Assembly (NCBI GenBank): GCA_001310415.1
Contig: BAXE01000006.1
Span: forward strand, 124,001 to 188,000
Length of the DNA stretch: 64,000 nt
From: Enterovibrio sp. JCM 19048
Lineage (GTDB): Bacteria > Pseudomonadota > Gammaproteobacteria > Enterobacterales > Vibrionaceae
Direction of reading: 5' to 3'
Shown here: one piece after another, positions 8,694 through 20,800 of the stretch
Numbering within the stretch: position 1 is the first letter of the stretch
Layout of the letters: every line of letters begins with the position of its first letter
Notes under the pieces: model-generated
The model's input: only the letters and a program-made list of their open reading frames with translations
Told to the model about the DNA's origin: nothing
Database searches by the model: none
Program-made: the position numbers and the translations under genes

Positions 8694-11323
8694 ATTCACT
8701 GGTTAGCATGGCCAGGCGTGTTTTCGCCGCTTCCTGTAACGTTTTCTGCAGTCTTGACCTGCTAACCGGTTTGGTAAGGTAGCTGTTCATGCCAGCGGCA
8801 AAAGCGCGTGCGTAATCTTCTTGACCGGCATGGGCTGACAGGCCGATGACGAACACCGAGGGTAACTGGTGTTCCCCCTCAAACTTTCGTATTTTCTGAG
8901 TCAGCTCATAGCCGTCCATTTCCGGCATGGTCACATCGGTGATCAATATGTCGAAAAGGTTACGCCGATAGTGGGCAATGGCTTCAGCGCCGCTGGAAAA
9001 GAAGGTGATGTTTTCCGTCATTCCTTCGATGTAGAGGCGGATTATCTCGCGGTCATATTCCATATCATCGACGATAGCGACAGCGAAGTTATTCAGTGTG
9101 GAAAGCTCTGCAGCTTCACTTTTTTGGGCAACGCGTAAAGGCTGGGGCTCGCTTTGCATGGCCAGCTGCAACTCCTGCAGTAACTGGTTCATGCGAAGGG
9201 GCTTAGCTATCAATCGGCGGTCGCGGTCTGTAGCTTCAAGATTAAGCTGGCGCATTTTGGCCACGACGCCAACCCAAGGGCAATGAGGCGTTGGGTTGAG
9301 ATCTTCGATTTGCCCCGCCATCACAATGGCAACATCAAATTCCTGGGATGCCAGCGAAGGGTGCTCGAGGCTGTTCAGATAGGTAGTTTCTGCCTGCCAG
9401 TGGTTCAGGTATCGATCCAGCAAAGGGCGGTGGAGCGGGTCGGCATTGACCACGGCAATGTTACGTCCTTTCAACACGCCGAGGTAGTCGTGCTCAGGCT
9501 GGCAGTGCGGCAGGCAGAGGGAAAAAGAGAATTTGCTGCCTTTGCCAGGTTCGGACTCCAATTCCAACTGGCTGTCGAACAGCTCCAGAAGGCTGCGGGT
9601 AATGGAGAGCCCGAGACCTGTTCCGCTGTACCTGCGGCTATTAAAGGCGTCGTTGCTGTCGAAAGAATGGGTAAGTTCGTCAATTTTATCGGTGCTGATA
9701 CCGACACCGGTGTCTTCGACGGAAACCGAGAAAGCGGATGTTGTTGGGTCATCGCTGAGGGCGCCGCGAACCACTACCTTGATGTAACCGTGAGGCGTAA
9801 ATTTCACGGCATTGCTGAGAAGGTTATAAAGTACCTGGCGCAACCGGGTTTCATCCCCCAACACCCAGGTATTGAGTTCAGGCGGAATATCAATCACTAC
9901 CAGCAACTCTTTCTCTGCAGCGGTCACCGAAGCGAGCGTTGCGGTTTCCTCCACCACATCCTGAATAGAGAAAACAACCTGCTCCAGCGTCAACTGGTTG
10001 GCTTCCAGCTTGGAAAAGTCGAGCAGGTCATTCATCAGTTGCAGCAATTCATTGGCCGAGTTGTTGATGATCGTGGCGAAATCCGCCTGCTCCTTGCTCA
10101 AGGGAGAATCTTTCAACAAATCAGACAATCCGATAATGCCGTTCATGGGCGTGCGGATAGCATGGCTCATGTTGGCAAGGAAACTGACTTGGCCTTGGTG
10201 GCCTGCTGGGCGATATCGGCCGCTTCACGAAGTTTCAATTCCAGTGCGTAGTGCTCACGGACATCCCGCACGATCAATGCAAACCGTTCGACATTGCCAC
10301 TGCTGCCATGGATGGGAAAAACCGTAATTTCAGTGCGCAGGCTGGCATTGCTGCGCGTCAGGCAGGTTGTGCGTACTGTGATGCTTTGCCCCTGTGCCAT
10401 TGCATCACTCAACCGGTAAGCGGCTTCCTCTGCGGTGTGTTCGCCGAACAGCAGGGTCTGGAAGTGAATCCCGGTGGCATTTCTCTCGTCGTAACCGGTA
10501 AGCTCGAACAACGCCTGGTTGGCATTGGAAACCACACCTGAAAGGTCGGTCACCAGATATGCTTCGTGGGATTGCTCAACAATCTCAGCCAGCAGCTTGT
10601 TTTGCTTTGCCAGTTGCTTAAAGCGATCTTTTTCCCAGGAGATTTCCTTGTAGCTGTGTGACAGCGCGACAGACATGCTGTTGAACGCTTCCGCTACCTG
10701 TGCGACTTCATCTTTTCCTTTGATCGGCACCGTCTCGCCCGGGCCGTTTTCCTGAATGCTCAGGGCGCTTTGCCGGAGCTGTAAAAGTTGCTTGGTGAGC
10801 AGGGAGCCGAAAAGGAGAGAAAACAGGGCGACAAGCCCCATTTCCAGCATTGCCAGGGACACCGCATATTTCTGCGCATTGTTGATTAGCTGGCTGAATG
10901 CACTGACATCAAGCCCTATCTCAATTTGTCCGATGTTGAAGTCATCAATCATCACATCGCTGCGGATATCGTAAATGCCATCTGACGACAGGGAAGGGGT
11001 TTCGTCGTAGTTGGGTGGTGGAGAATCTTCCGGCAACAGGGACTCTTCTGCCAGCGTTTTACCCTGATCACTTCTAATGCGGATATAGGCAATGTCGCTG
11101 TGCTGGACGGCCTCGCGGGTGAAGGCGCGCAGGTTGGCGAGGTCGGTGGAGATCACGCATCACGCACTGCAATCGCAAATGTGCGGGAAAGGCGCTCGCC
11201 GTTATTGATGATTTGCTGTTCGTTGGAATCCCGAAGCCATCCAATCCCGGATGCAATGAGGATCGCGAGCAATATCAACTCGATAAATGCAATCCCCAGT
11301 ATGGTTTTGAGGCGAAATGACAT
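8692..11323 (-). CDS. membrane hybrid sensor histidine kinase (frame interrupted)
   Basis: Repaired length is 877 aa. In order: a membrane helix near residues 8-28, a periplasmic domain, a second helix near 155-175, HAMP, a PAS domain (about 240-350), HisKA with H-box MSHAIRTPMNG, HATPase (DTGVGIS, GTGLGLSI), a degenerate receiver whose phospho-site is replaced (DVAIVMAGQ, Met where Asp is expected), and a C-terminal receiver with ILITDVTMPEMDG. No Hpt domain is present, so relay would need a separate Hpt protein. Two missing bases break the frame, near 11155 (GCG-GTG) and near 10180 (a T run before FLANMSH). It starts 20 bases after the PhnD-like gene, so they form an operon; the binding protein may present the ligand to the periplasmic domain. 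Confidence 0.9.
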
Positions 11324-11343
11324 AGGCAGTTTATCCGGGTGGG

Positions 11344-12219
11344 CTAGTCCACGTTAAGCACCGAAATTTGCAGCGCCCGTACGTCGTCCCAGTCCTTGTC
11401 TTCCGCTTGCTCGAATGCCTTTATGTTGAGCGCTTTCAGTGCATTTTCTCCCTCATTGCTGTCGGATAACGTGACAAACGCATTCTGCAGACGTATACGG
11501 GCATCCTCGGAGACGGAAGGATGGGTCGCTATGGCGTGCGGGGTGAACCCCTCGGTGGTAAACAATACCCGCAGTTTGCTTTTGGCATCAGGTGGGGCAG
11601 CACCAAGGGTTCGGACAATGCCGCCGCCTCCGTCAAACAGCCCGTCTGCAACGGCAAGGTAGGAAGAATCGTGGGAGCCAACATAGTGCGGCGTAAATAA
11701 GATCCCCTGGTTTTTCAGCGTGGCTTGAGTGAGCAAGGTTGCCGCGAATGCAGCCGGAGCCGGGAAAGCGAGATTTTTGCCCTGGAGATCGCTGACTGAT
11801 TTGATGTCAGAACTTTTGTTAACGACAAGGATCCCTTTGATGCGTTTGCCTTTGGCATGAGCGAATGCCTTATAGCCGGGAGACTGGTTGTACACGGTGA
11901 AGTGGTAAGGGTTCATGTAAGCCACATCATACTCCCCGGCAGCCAGGCGCTTTTCAAATTCAGGGATGTTGGGCGCTGTGGCAAAGCGGATTTTAAGGCC
12001 AGAAATCTCACTGACTTTTTTCAGCACAGGGCTCCAGTCCCGGATGAGTTTGGCAGACGACTGTTGGGGTACGACACCGAATACCAGTGGCTGTGTTTCA
12101 TCATCATGGTTACCGGCATGGGCAAAGGCGTTGGAGACGGCAATGGCTGCGCCAAACGCAGCAGTAAGCAACAGATGCCGGAAAGAGGTAACAATGTGGC
12201 GTTTAACTATTGATCTCAT
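11344..12219 (-). CDS. PhnD-like periplasmic binding protein
   Basis: A 291-residue periplasmic solute-binding protein of the phosphate/phosphite/phosphonate (PhnD) class. It has an N-terminal signal peptide (hydrophobic, ending near SNAFA), LVFGVVPQQ at the start of the mature fold, the EYDVAYMNPYHF segment and VGSHDSSYLAV, both typical of this class. No ABC permease or ATPase genes adjoin it; instead it precedes the hybrid histidine kinase by 20 bases. That suggests a sensory rather than transport role. The ligand cannot be read from the sequence. The gene is intact. Confidence 0.85.
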   Translation of the reverse strand: MRSIVKRHIVTSFRHLLLTAAFGAAIAVSNAFAHAGNHDDETQPLVFGVVPQQSSAKLIRDWSPVLKKVSEISGLKIRFATAPNIPEFEKRLAAGEYDVAYMNPYHFTVYNQSPGYKAFAHAKGKRIKGILVVNKSSDIKSVSDLQGKNLAFPAPAAFAATLLTQATLKNQGILFTPHYVGSHDSSYLAVADGLFDGGGGIVRTLGAAPPDAKSKLRVLFTTEGFTPHAIATHPSVSEDARIRLQNAFVTLSDSNEGENALKALNIKAFEQAEDKDWDDVRALQISVLNVD

Positions 12220-12485
12220 TGCAAATATTTCCTGATGTGAAACATTTTCTTAACTATAGTACAGCGTTGCTCTTTTGCGCCTGATTTCATCGTCAGCCAA
12301 AAGATGGCGCACAGTATTTTGTGGTTTGCGGATATTGGCCGGAATGAAAATAGTGAAGGGAAAACAGGCAGCAACAGCGCTGTAATTTAGGGGGAAGTGC
12401 GTTACTCTTGGGCACCGGGAATGAATTATCGAATTCGGCAAATGCCAGGCACAGACGAACCCGCGCTAAAGAAAAAGGAGCTTTC

Positions 12486-13676
12486 ATGTCGTCAGAAAAA
12501 TTGAACACCACGCTGGTGACCGCCGGAAGAAAAAAGAAATACTGTAACGGCAGCGTGAACACGGTTATCCAGCGCGCCTCTTCCATCGTTTTTGAATCGG
12601 TTGAACAGAAGAAACATGCCACCAAACACCGCGGTGAGCGTGAGCTTTTTTACGGCCGCCGTGGCACGCTGACCCATTTCGCGTTTCAGGATGCGATGAC
12701 TGAGCTGGAAGGCGGTGCAGGCTGTGTACTTTATCCATGTGGTGCTGCCGCTATCGCCAACAGCATTCTCTCTTTTGTGAAAACTGGCGGTCATGTGCTG
12801 ATGTCCGGTGGCGCGTATGAGCCAACCCAGGCGTTTTGCAACACCATCTTGCATGATATGGGCATTACCACCACTTATTACGACCCGATGATAGGTGCCG
12901 GGCTTGGCAGCCTGATGACGCCGGACACCCAGGTGGTGTTTCTGGAGTCCCCAAGTTCAATCACCATGGAAGTGCCGGACATTCCCGCCATGGTTAAATC
13001 GGTGCGTGCCGTCAATCCGGATGTGGTGGTGATGATCGACAACACCTGGGCGGCGGGAATTCTGCTTAAGGCGCTTGACCATGACATCGACATTTCCATT
13101 CAGGCGGGGACCAAATATATTGTCGGTCACTCGGATGCCATGATTGGCACGGCCGTCGCCAATGCCCGTTGCTGGGAAAGGCTTCGCGAGCGCTCCTATC
13201 TGATGGGGCAAATGGTTGATGCCGATACCGCTTATGTCGCGTCCCGCGGCCTGCGCACTTTGGGTGTACGTCTGAAACAGCATCATGAAAGCAGCATTGC
13301 CATTGCCAACTGGCTGGCGCAACGACCTGAGGTGGCGCGTGTTAACCATCCGGCGCTGGAAGGCTCGGTGGGGCATGAATTCTACCAGCGTGATTTTTCC
13401 GGCAGTTGCGGCCTGTTTTCCTTTGTGCTCAAAGCCAGACTGACCGATGAGCAAGTGGCAGACTATCTCGATAATTTCAGCCATTTCAGCATGGCTTATT
13501 CCTGGGGTGGGTTTGAATCGCTGATCCTTGCCAACCAACCGGAGGAGCTGAACGCTATCCGTCCTGCAGGCCCGGTGGATTTTGAAGGCACACTGGTGCG
13601 GGTGCACATTGGCCTTGAAGATGTGGACGATCTTATTGCGGATTTGGACGCTGGTTTTTCCCGGTTGGCCAAGTGA
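12486..13676 (+). CDS. metC: cystathionine beta-lyase, MetC
   Basis: A 396-residue PLP enzyme of the Cys/Met metabolism family that cleaves cystathionine to homocysteine, pyruvate and ammonia in methionine synthesis. The PLP-binding Lys lies in [14 protein letters not shown], the cofactor Asp in VVMIDNTWA, and the [13 protein letters not shown] segment is family-typical. The start at 12486 follows AAGGAG by 7 bases; the ORF extends upstream without a ribosome site. No clear MetJ boxes were seen in the 266 bases upstream. Intact. Confidence 0.95.
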   Translation: MSSEKLNTTLVTAGRKKKYCNGSVNTVIQRASSIVFESVEQKKHATKHRGERELFYGRRGTLTHFAFQDAMTELEGGAGCVLYPCGAAAIANSILSFVKTGGHVLMSGGAYEPTQAFCNTILHDMGITTTYYDPMIGAGLGSLMTPDTQVVFLESPSSITMEVPDIPAMVKSVRAVNPDVVVMIDNTWAAGILLKALDHDIDISIQAGTKYIVGHSDAMIGTAVANARCWERLRERSYLMGQMVDADTAYVASRGLRTLGVRLKQHHESSIAIANWLAQRPEVARVNHPALEGSVGHEFYQRDFSGSCGLFSFVLKARLTDEQVADYLDNFSHFSMAYSWGGFESLILANQPEELNAIRPAGPVDFEGTLVRVHIGLEDVDDLIADLDAGFSRLAK

Positions 13677-13710
13677 GGCCCGCGGGAAAGTGCCCGCAAT
13701 TGCAGAAAAC

Positions 13711-13736
13711 AAAAATGGCGCCTCGGCGCCATTTTT
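13711..13736. terminator. bidirectional terminator, metC / monooxygenase
   Basis: A near-perfect palindrome AAAAATGGCGCC-TC-GGCGCCATTTTT sits between the convergent metC and the small monooxygenase gene, with A and T runs on both sides. Confidence 0.85.
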
Positions 13737-14035
13737 CAGTTCAGGCCAGCAACAGCCTCATAATGTTCAACCGTAGGGAAGGGCTGATAGAAATGATGCA
13801 GCAGCGTTTTCCATGACTGGTAGCCGTCAGATTGCCGGAAACCTTCCGTATGATCTTCCAGCGTTTCCCAATTGACCAAAAGCAGGTAGCGGCTTTCATT
13901 TTCCATGCAGCGGCGTACTTCGTGTGAGAGGTACCCACGCTGTGAACGGATAATGGCCTGCGCCTGGTTAAACGCTGCCTCGAATTCCTTTTCCTGACCG
14001 GGTATCACATTCAAAATCGCGACTTCCAGAATCAT
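13736..14035 (-). CDS. small ABM-domain monooxygenase-like protein
   Basis: A 99-residue single-domain protein of the antibiotic biosynthesis monooxygenase fold (ferredoxin-like dimer). The opening MILEVAILNVIPGQEKEFEAAF and the central RYLLLVNWETLEDH are typical. Members oxidise quinols or other aromatics without cofactor, but many are uncharacterised; I cannot name a substrate. It lies 20 bases downstream of the DsbA-like gene on the same strand, so the two may be co-transcribed. Intact. Confidence 0.8.
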   Translation of the reverse strand: MILEVAILNVIPGQEKEFEAAFNQAQAIIRSQRGYLSHEVRRCMENESRYLLLVNWETLEDHTEGFRQSDGYQSWKTLLHHFYQPFPTVEHYEAVAGLN

Positions 14036-14055
14036 TCCCTTTCCCTGTCGAATCG

Positions 14056-14675
14056 TTATTGGTTGAGCAGTGTTTTGATGGTCGCCACCATCTCTTCTAC
14101 GCTCTTGTGCGCGGAGGTATTGACGATGTATTTGCCGTCCACCATAAATGTCGGTACGGAGGTAATGCCAGATTCCTGGGTGATCAAATCCGCACGTTCC
14201 AGCATAGCAAACAGGTCAGTCTGCTGCGCTTCATTCAGCTCATAAGGGCTGGTCAGGCCTGCATCGTTAAAGATTTGGGTCAGGCGCTTCTGGTTTTCTT
14301 CCTGTGATTCGCTCTGTTCTTCCTGCACGTATTTGAACAGCGCATCAGTTAGTGCTTTTGGCGGGTTGCTTCAGTCTGGATAACCGCCGAGTAGTAGATC
14401 AGCGCGGCGAAAGTAGAGCTTTCATTGAAAGTGACATGCACCTTATCCACTTTCTGACCCGTTTGCTCTTCAATCACAGGGATCACCGATTCCATCGAGC
14501 GGCAGTGGTCACAGGCAAGGCTGAAAAACTCGGTCAATGGCGCCAGATTTTCTACCGATACCGGTTTTTCCAGCGTGGTGTAGGTTTGTACCTGAGGTGC
14601 TTCGTCGCTACAGGCGGTCAATGTCAGTGCTGCAAAAACAGTGATTGCTGGCAGGAAAAGGCGTTTGAGTGTCAT
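14056..14675 (-). CDS. DsbA-like thiol-disulfide lipoprotein (frame interrupted)
   Basis: Repaired length 206 aa. The N-terminus is a lipoprotein signal peptide (LTLTAC lipobox, Cys about residue 22), so the protein is probably membrane-anchored in the periplasm. The thioredoxin-fold active site is ACDHC, inside the segment EFFSLACDHCRSME, and the cis-Pro loop is GITSVPTFMVDGKY. It resembles DsbA oxidases with a CxHC centre. One missing A near 14354 (CCAAAAGCA) breaks the frame between residues 107 and 108. The same strand continues into the small monooxygenase gene. Confidence 0.88.
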
Positions 14676-14796
14676 GCGTTAACGTTACCCGGTTTCGATG
14701 GTTTTTCGCCATCACAGTGGAAAAGAAAAGGTGCCCGATTATATACCATTTAGCCGCTGAGGCACGTCAGCGACGTAGGTAAAGATTCGTAAAGAT

Positions 14797-14829
14797 AAAA
14801 AAATGCCAGTCAGCGAACTGACCGGCAAT
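14797..14829 (-). terminator. terminator of the giant adhesin gene
   Basis: On the minus strand a GCCGGTCAG-TTCG-CTGACTGGC stem (one G-T pair) is followed by seven T's, about 32 bases after the adhesin stop codon. Confidence 0.88.
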
Positions 14830-14860
14830 CAGGCTCTTGGGCTTGAGCTGTCTGGTTTTC

Positions 14861-17800
14861 TTAATCGACGATCATCCGGTTTTGCAGGATCATGGCATCA
14901 ATCACGGACGTGCTGATCTGTTCTGTTGTCATGCCGGAGGTATCGACGGCATAAGCGCTTGCCATGTCATCAAGCTCATGTTGTCGAACACCACCTGTTG
15001 GTCGACATTGCCATCACCCTGGGTGGAGATGTTCAGAACCGCATTACCGTTTCCATCGTCGATCAGTGACAGATAGCTCTCCAGTGTTTCCGTCGGATCG
15101 GAACCCATCAAATCTGACAGGTTAATCGTGTCCTGATTGGTATCGAAATCAACGATATGGTCGACCGCTGGGTCTTCAACGGTACCTTCATCCCCGCGCA
15201 GGAAGGCAAAGGTGTCTGAACCCGAACCACCGGCGAGCAAGTCATTGCCCTCGCCACCAATGATAAGGTCATCACCCAGGCCGCCGTCGATGATGTCGTT
15301 GCCGAGATGACCGTGAATGATGTCGTTACCACCACCGCCAACCAGCACATCATCGCTGATACTGCCTCCAATTCGGTCGTTGTTGTCTGTACCGGCAAAG
15401 GTTACATCTTCCAGCGATATTACGTCGCTCAGCACACTGCTGACGCCACTGAGTGATGCTTCGGCAATGGCAGTGTCAGAGCCGCCAATGGTGACGTTCA
15501 CCTGGGTCTGGTAACCGTTGTCCGCTGTCAGGGTGATTACTTCGCTCACCGTGTCGTTATCGCCCAAGGTTGGCGTTGAGCGCGGATCCAGTGTGTAAGT
15601 CCAGTTGCCGTTATCCAGCACGAGTGTGCCGTACTGGCCATTGACCGTGGTGTTGGCGAAGGATGGGCTATCGTTGGCATCCAAATCCACGATTGAAAGC
15701 GCACCATGCGCCTGGAATGTCGCGGTTTCCGCCGCTATATCCTGATAGTTGAGGCTGCCGTCACGGACCAAGGAGCCATCGACAAAGGCCAGTTTGGTGC
15801 CTGCCGTGATCGTTGGACCTGACATTTGGATCAGGAAATTACCCTGCTCGTTGTGATCAGTGTTGTGCCAACGGTCATTGTCATAATCAATATCCACCAC
15901 TGCAAAGGTGTAGATATTGCCTGATGCGTCTTTGTAATCAATGGTGTAGTCGAAGTTTACATTGTAAAGCACGCCGTTCACTTCGACTTTCTGGGTCGTA
16001 TCGTAAACGTACTCGTTGGTGCCCATGGCATCGGTGCCGTCACCGTCCAAGATGCTGTCGGTGTCGTAAATGCGGGCGACAGTTGCCGATTTGTGGAAAT
16101 CCAGCTCAGGTGGATGGTTGCCAATATATTGCATGTCACCGCTGGTGAACGAGTAGCCGTCTCCGAGCCAGAACACATTGGCAATATCGACATAATCCTG
16201 CGTGGCCGAATCCGGTGCGACAATCGTGGCGCTATTGGTGCCAACAATAAATGGGTCGTCGTTGGTGCCCGAAATCGAGATGTTCACATTCTGCGTTGTG
16301 CCGTCGGTGGCGGTCAGTGTGAACACATCCTGAACGTAGTCGTTGCTGGAAAGGACTTCCGCTTTGACCGAATCAAGCTCGTAGGTCCACACGCCGTTTT
16401 CCAGTGTCAGGGTGCCGTAGGTGCCGTTGATTTCGGTGTTAAGGAATTCCGGCGTGTCTTCGGCGTCAGGGTCTGAAATGCTAATGGTGCCACTGACTTT
16501 GATCTCGTCGCCAAAATCCCCTTCAGTAACAGCACCGGTGAAGACCCCTGTAACGATCGGCGCATCATCGGTGCCGTGCAGCGCGATGACGATTTCATAT
16601 TCACCGCCTTCAGAATCGGTGATCACAATGGTTTCCAGCGTTTCGTCGTCGATGAGCTGGGCGTTGTCTGGGTCAAAGGTGTATTCCCAGCGGCCATTGG
16701 TCAGCACCAGTGTGCCGTACTCGCCTTCTATGGTCGTATTTGGCAGGGTAGGGTTGTCACCGCTATCTACGTCCGACACAGAAATATTACCGCTCGCCGT
16801 GATTGGCTGGGCTTGGTATTGCGATGCAGTGACATAAAACGTTGCATCGTTAAAGTCGCGATCACCGCCGCCGGCAATATCTTCCCAGGCTGAGTAGGTG
16901 CCAGAGTTGTGTTCATAATCGAAGCCGCCATTTTTGACGACTCTGACACGAACGCTGTCCCGGATGCTCCGCCTTGGTAGGCAGTTACTCCGCCACTGCT
17001 AAAGCTCAGGCTGACACTGCCGGTGTTGAAACCTTTGGTATCACCGTCCGGGATCATAAACAGCCCCACTTTTTCACCACCAGAGGTGTTGATGTTGACG
17101 CTGGTGCCACTGGTATTGTGGGCATTGTCGAACAGAATTGCGGCACGCAGAACATTGCCATTGGCGTCCAGCACGTAGTAACCCACGCTGTTGTTATAGG
17201 CTGCATCCGAACCGACGTTGGAAATATTGAGGTAGAGATTGTTCCCTTCGCTCACATCCCAGGTGCCATCCGAATCACGGCTGATGGAAACGTTTTGGGT
17301 AGAAGGCGTCAGGTTGTTGATGGTACCCGTGGTGGTACCGGACAACACTGCCGCATCGTCACTGCCCGTGATGTTTACGACAATATCCTGGGTCGTGCCG
17401 TCCGTAGCTTTTACCGTGAATGTGTCCGTTACCTGCTGGCCTTCGTTGAGGCTGTCCGCCTTATTGTGGTCCAGCGTGTAAGTCCATTCGCCATTCATCA
17501 GGGCGAAGGTGCCATAGTTGCCAACCTGGTGCCTTCCTCGAAAGAGACCACGTCGCCATCGGCGTCTGATACGGAAAGCGAACCACTTGTTGAGACCGCA
17601 GCGCCGGCATTGGCCTCTGTCACGCTGCCGCTGAATGTGCCGGTAATGACAGAAGCGTCATTTTCACCGGTGACGGTAATGACGATTTCCTGCACTGTGC
17701 CGTCGGTTGCGGTGAGGGTAAACACCTCTTGTTGCTGTTCACCGTCTGTGAGTGTTTGGGCGTTGGCATTCAGGGTATAAGTCCAGACACCATCAACCAG

Positions 17801-20800
17801 TACCAGGGTGCCATAGCTTCCGCCAAGGGTGACGTTGTTGAAAGCGGGTGGTGTTTCCGCGTCAGGGTCGGTGATCGCCAGCGTGCCTGTGACAGATTGG
17901 CTGGCGCTGTCTTCACTGATCTGTGCGGAAACATCCCCGGTGACGACAGGCTTGTCATCACTGCCGGTGACCGAGATGGTAATTTGCTGTTCGGTGCCAT
18001 CGCTTGCCGTCAGGGTGATCACATCCTGTGCGATTTCGCCTTCTGCGAGGCTGGCGGATTTGGTTTCGTCCAATACATAGGTCCATACGCCATCCGTCAG
18101 TGTCAGGGTACCGTAAGTGCTTTCGACGGAGGTGTTTTCAAAATAGGGCGAGTCATCGGTATCAACGTCGCTGATATTCAAGGTACCAGATACCGTCAGG
18201 TCGGACGGTGTGCCTACGTCCAGTTTCACGGAAGTGGCATTGCCGTCTGCATCCACCAGGAAGTAACTGCCATCAGCGGTCTGCACGATAACCGGCGGTG
18301 TTTTGTCGTTTTCGATTCCCGCAATATTGGTTTGCAGTACCAGTTTTCCATCTTGTGAAAGAGTGTACAAATCAACACCGCCGTCCGGATTCGGGGTCGC
18401 AAACACGGGTTCGCCATCGATATACCCGGCGGTAGACATGTAGGCACCTGAGCCGGTCATCGCATCTGTCTGCACCAGTTCGCCGCTCTGGGTCAGTTCA
18501 AATACGGTGGCATTGCTTCTGTGTTTCCGGAGGCAATGGCATAGGTACGGCCGTCTCCGGTTTGGTAGAAATTAACGGAAGCCCCACCGCCAATTTGAAC
18601 AGCACTGCTGTCAACCGTGGTGAGGGCGGCAGTATTGTTGTCCACAACATACAGGGTGACGCCATCAGAGCCCGCCGTCGCAAGGTAAGTCACCGTGCCG
18701 ACTTTGATGATGTCGACACCGGATACCACATCGTTGCTGGCGAATGTCATCCCTGTTTCAGTCAGGGCTCCGGTCTCGGCATCATAGCGAAGTATGTCAA
18801 CCCGATCTGTCTGAGAGCGGGTGGCAATGACATACTCAGTGCCGTCATCCGCTTCAAACACCACGTTTTCACGCACGATACCACCACGGGTTTGGGACTG
18901 GGAGTTGCCAAACTCTGACAAGCCGCCGATTAAAGAAAGGCTGCCATCGCTGCCAATGCCCCAGGTGGTGATGGAGCCGCTGTTCTGTGAGGTGAGGAAC
19001 AGGGTGGTTTCACCATCAATGTCAGCGATATTTGACTGGGTGAGACCATTACCCAGCGCGGCAGGGGAAATGCCGGCTGCAATAAGGGCGGCCGTGATGT
19101 CTCCGCTGGATGTGCTTATGACGGTTCCCGCGCTGGAGTCGTAGGTGAGGCGGTCTGTTTCTGTCAGTGTGCCGTCATTTTCGACACGGGAAATGACAGT
19201 GACGCCGCTGTAACCAAAATGGGTTGAAACCACATAGGGCACACCGTCAATGGTGGTTGTTGTGGTTGTCCAAGTGTTATTGCTGCCGTTGTCTACCACG
19301 TCACCATTCACCGAGAGGCTGCCGCCCAAATCGGGATTGATGGTGAACCCGGAAGCATTGACGCTGCCGGTTGTCACGCCGCTAACCACCGCCGCGTTAT
19401 CAATACCGGTGACAGAAACCGTCACCGTATGCTGGGAACCGTCAGAGCCTGAGACAGTAAAGGTTTCCGTCTCTGACTGATCGCCGGGAATGGTGGCGGC
19501 CTTGTCCGGATCAACGGTGTAAGTCCACTGGCCGTTAACCAGGCTGAATGAGCATATTCCCCTTCCTGACTGCTGTCTACCAGGGTTGGCGGCGTTGCAG
19601 CATCCGGATCGGTAATGGTGATACTGCCGGAGACTGAACCCGAAGTGCCATCATCTGTGATCATGCGGTGAGATCGCCGGAGACATAGGCGGCATCATCG
19701 CTGCCAGTGACCGAGATGGTAATTTGCTGCTCTGTGTTGTCCGTTGCAGTCAGGGTGAAGACATCCTGCACCACTTCGCCATCTTTGAGTGGTGCTGCTT
19801 TGTCGGGATCCAGGGTGTAGGTCCACTCGCCGCTGTCGAGCGTGAAGGTGCCATACGTGCCTTCAATCGTGGTATCGGCAAACGATGGGGTGTCGTTGGC
19901 GTCGGCATCCGTGATTCCGATGGAGCCGGTTGTTGTGACATCTTCGGCGATATTCAGGTAGCTGATAGCGCTGGTTTCAGTGTAGGAGCCGTCGACCAGG
20001 GTCAGCTCGGTGCCGGGGACAATGGCTGGCCCATCAATTTGTACCAACACTGTCGTGGGTTCGCTTCCGCCATCGTAATAACCGTTGTTTTGGCTTTCAC
20101 CAATACTCAGTACACCCATGGTGTAGGTGTTGCCGTAGGCATCTGTGTAATCAACGGTAGCCGTTACCGTGACTGGGTATTCGACCCCGTCAAGTTTGAG
20201 ATTCTGGGTGGTATCGCCTTGCGCGGCGTTGGTCAGAGCGCCATCGCTGTCGGTGATGGTGGCGGTAAATCCGGCGTTGTTAAAGTGAAGAGAGTCAGGC
20301 TGGCTGCTGTTACCAAACGCCTCGCCATCGCTGTCTGCATCGTCACCCAGTATGTAGAGGTTGGGAACTGTCACAATTGGGCCGGTTGTCGTGCTCACGG
20401 CACCGGCAAAGTCGCCGGTAACAACCGGTGCATCATCCGACCCTTCAATGGTGATAACGATTTGGTGATCAGTGCCCTCAGAGTCCGTCAGGGTGAAGGT
20501 TTCGGTGGTGCTTTCACCGGCACCGAACGACTGAGCCGCCCCCGGAGTTAATGTGTATGTCCACTCGCCGTCTGTCAGGGTCAGCTTGCCGTATTGACCA
20601 TCCAGTTCTGTGTTGTCGATTGTGGTGACGTCGCCGCTGTCCGGATCAACCAATGAGACGGAGCCTGAAACGCTGCTATCAACGCCTTCAACCAGATTGC
20701 CGGTGGTGTCGCCTGTGAGTGTCGCGGCATCTTCGGTACCGGTCACACTGATCACCAGCTCATGTTTGCCACCCATGGAGTCGGTGAGCGTAATGGTGTC

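Noticed and set aside
9283-10251. Long open frame (322 codons) on the plus strand
   Set aside because: It lies wholly antisense to the conserved histidine kinase domains, has no ribosome site or recognisable domain, and reflects GC-rich codon use.
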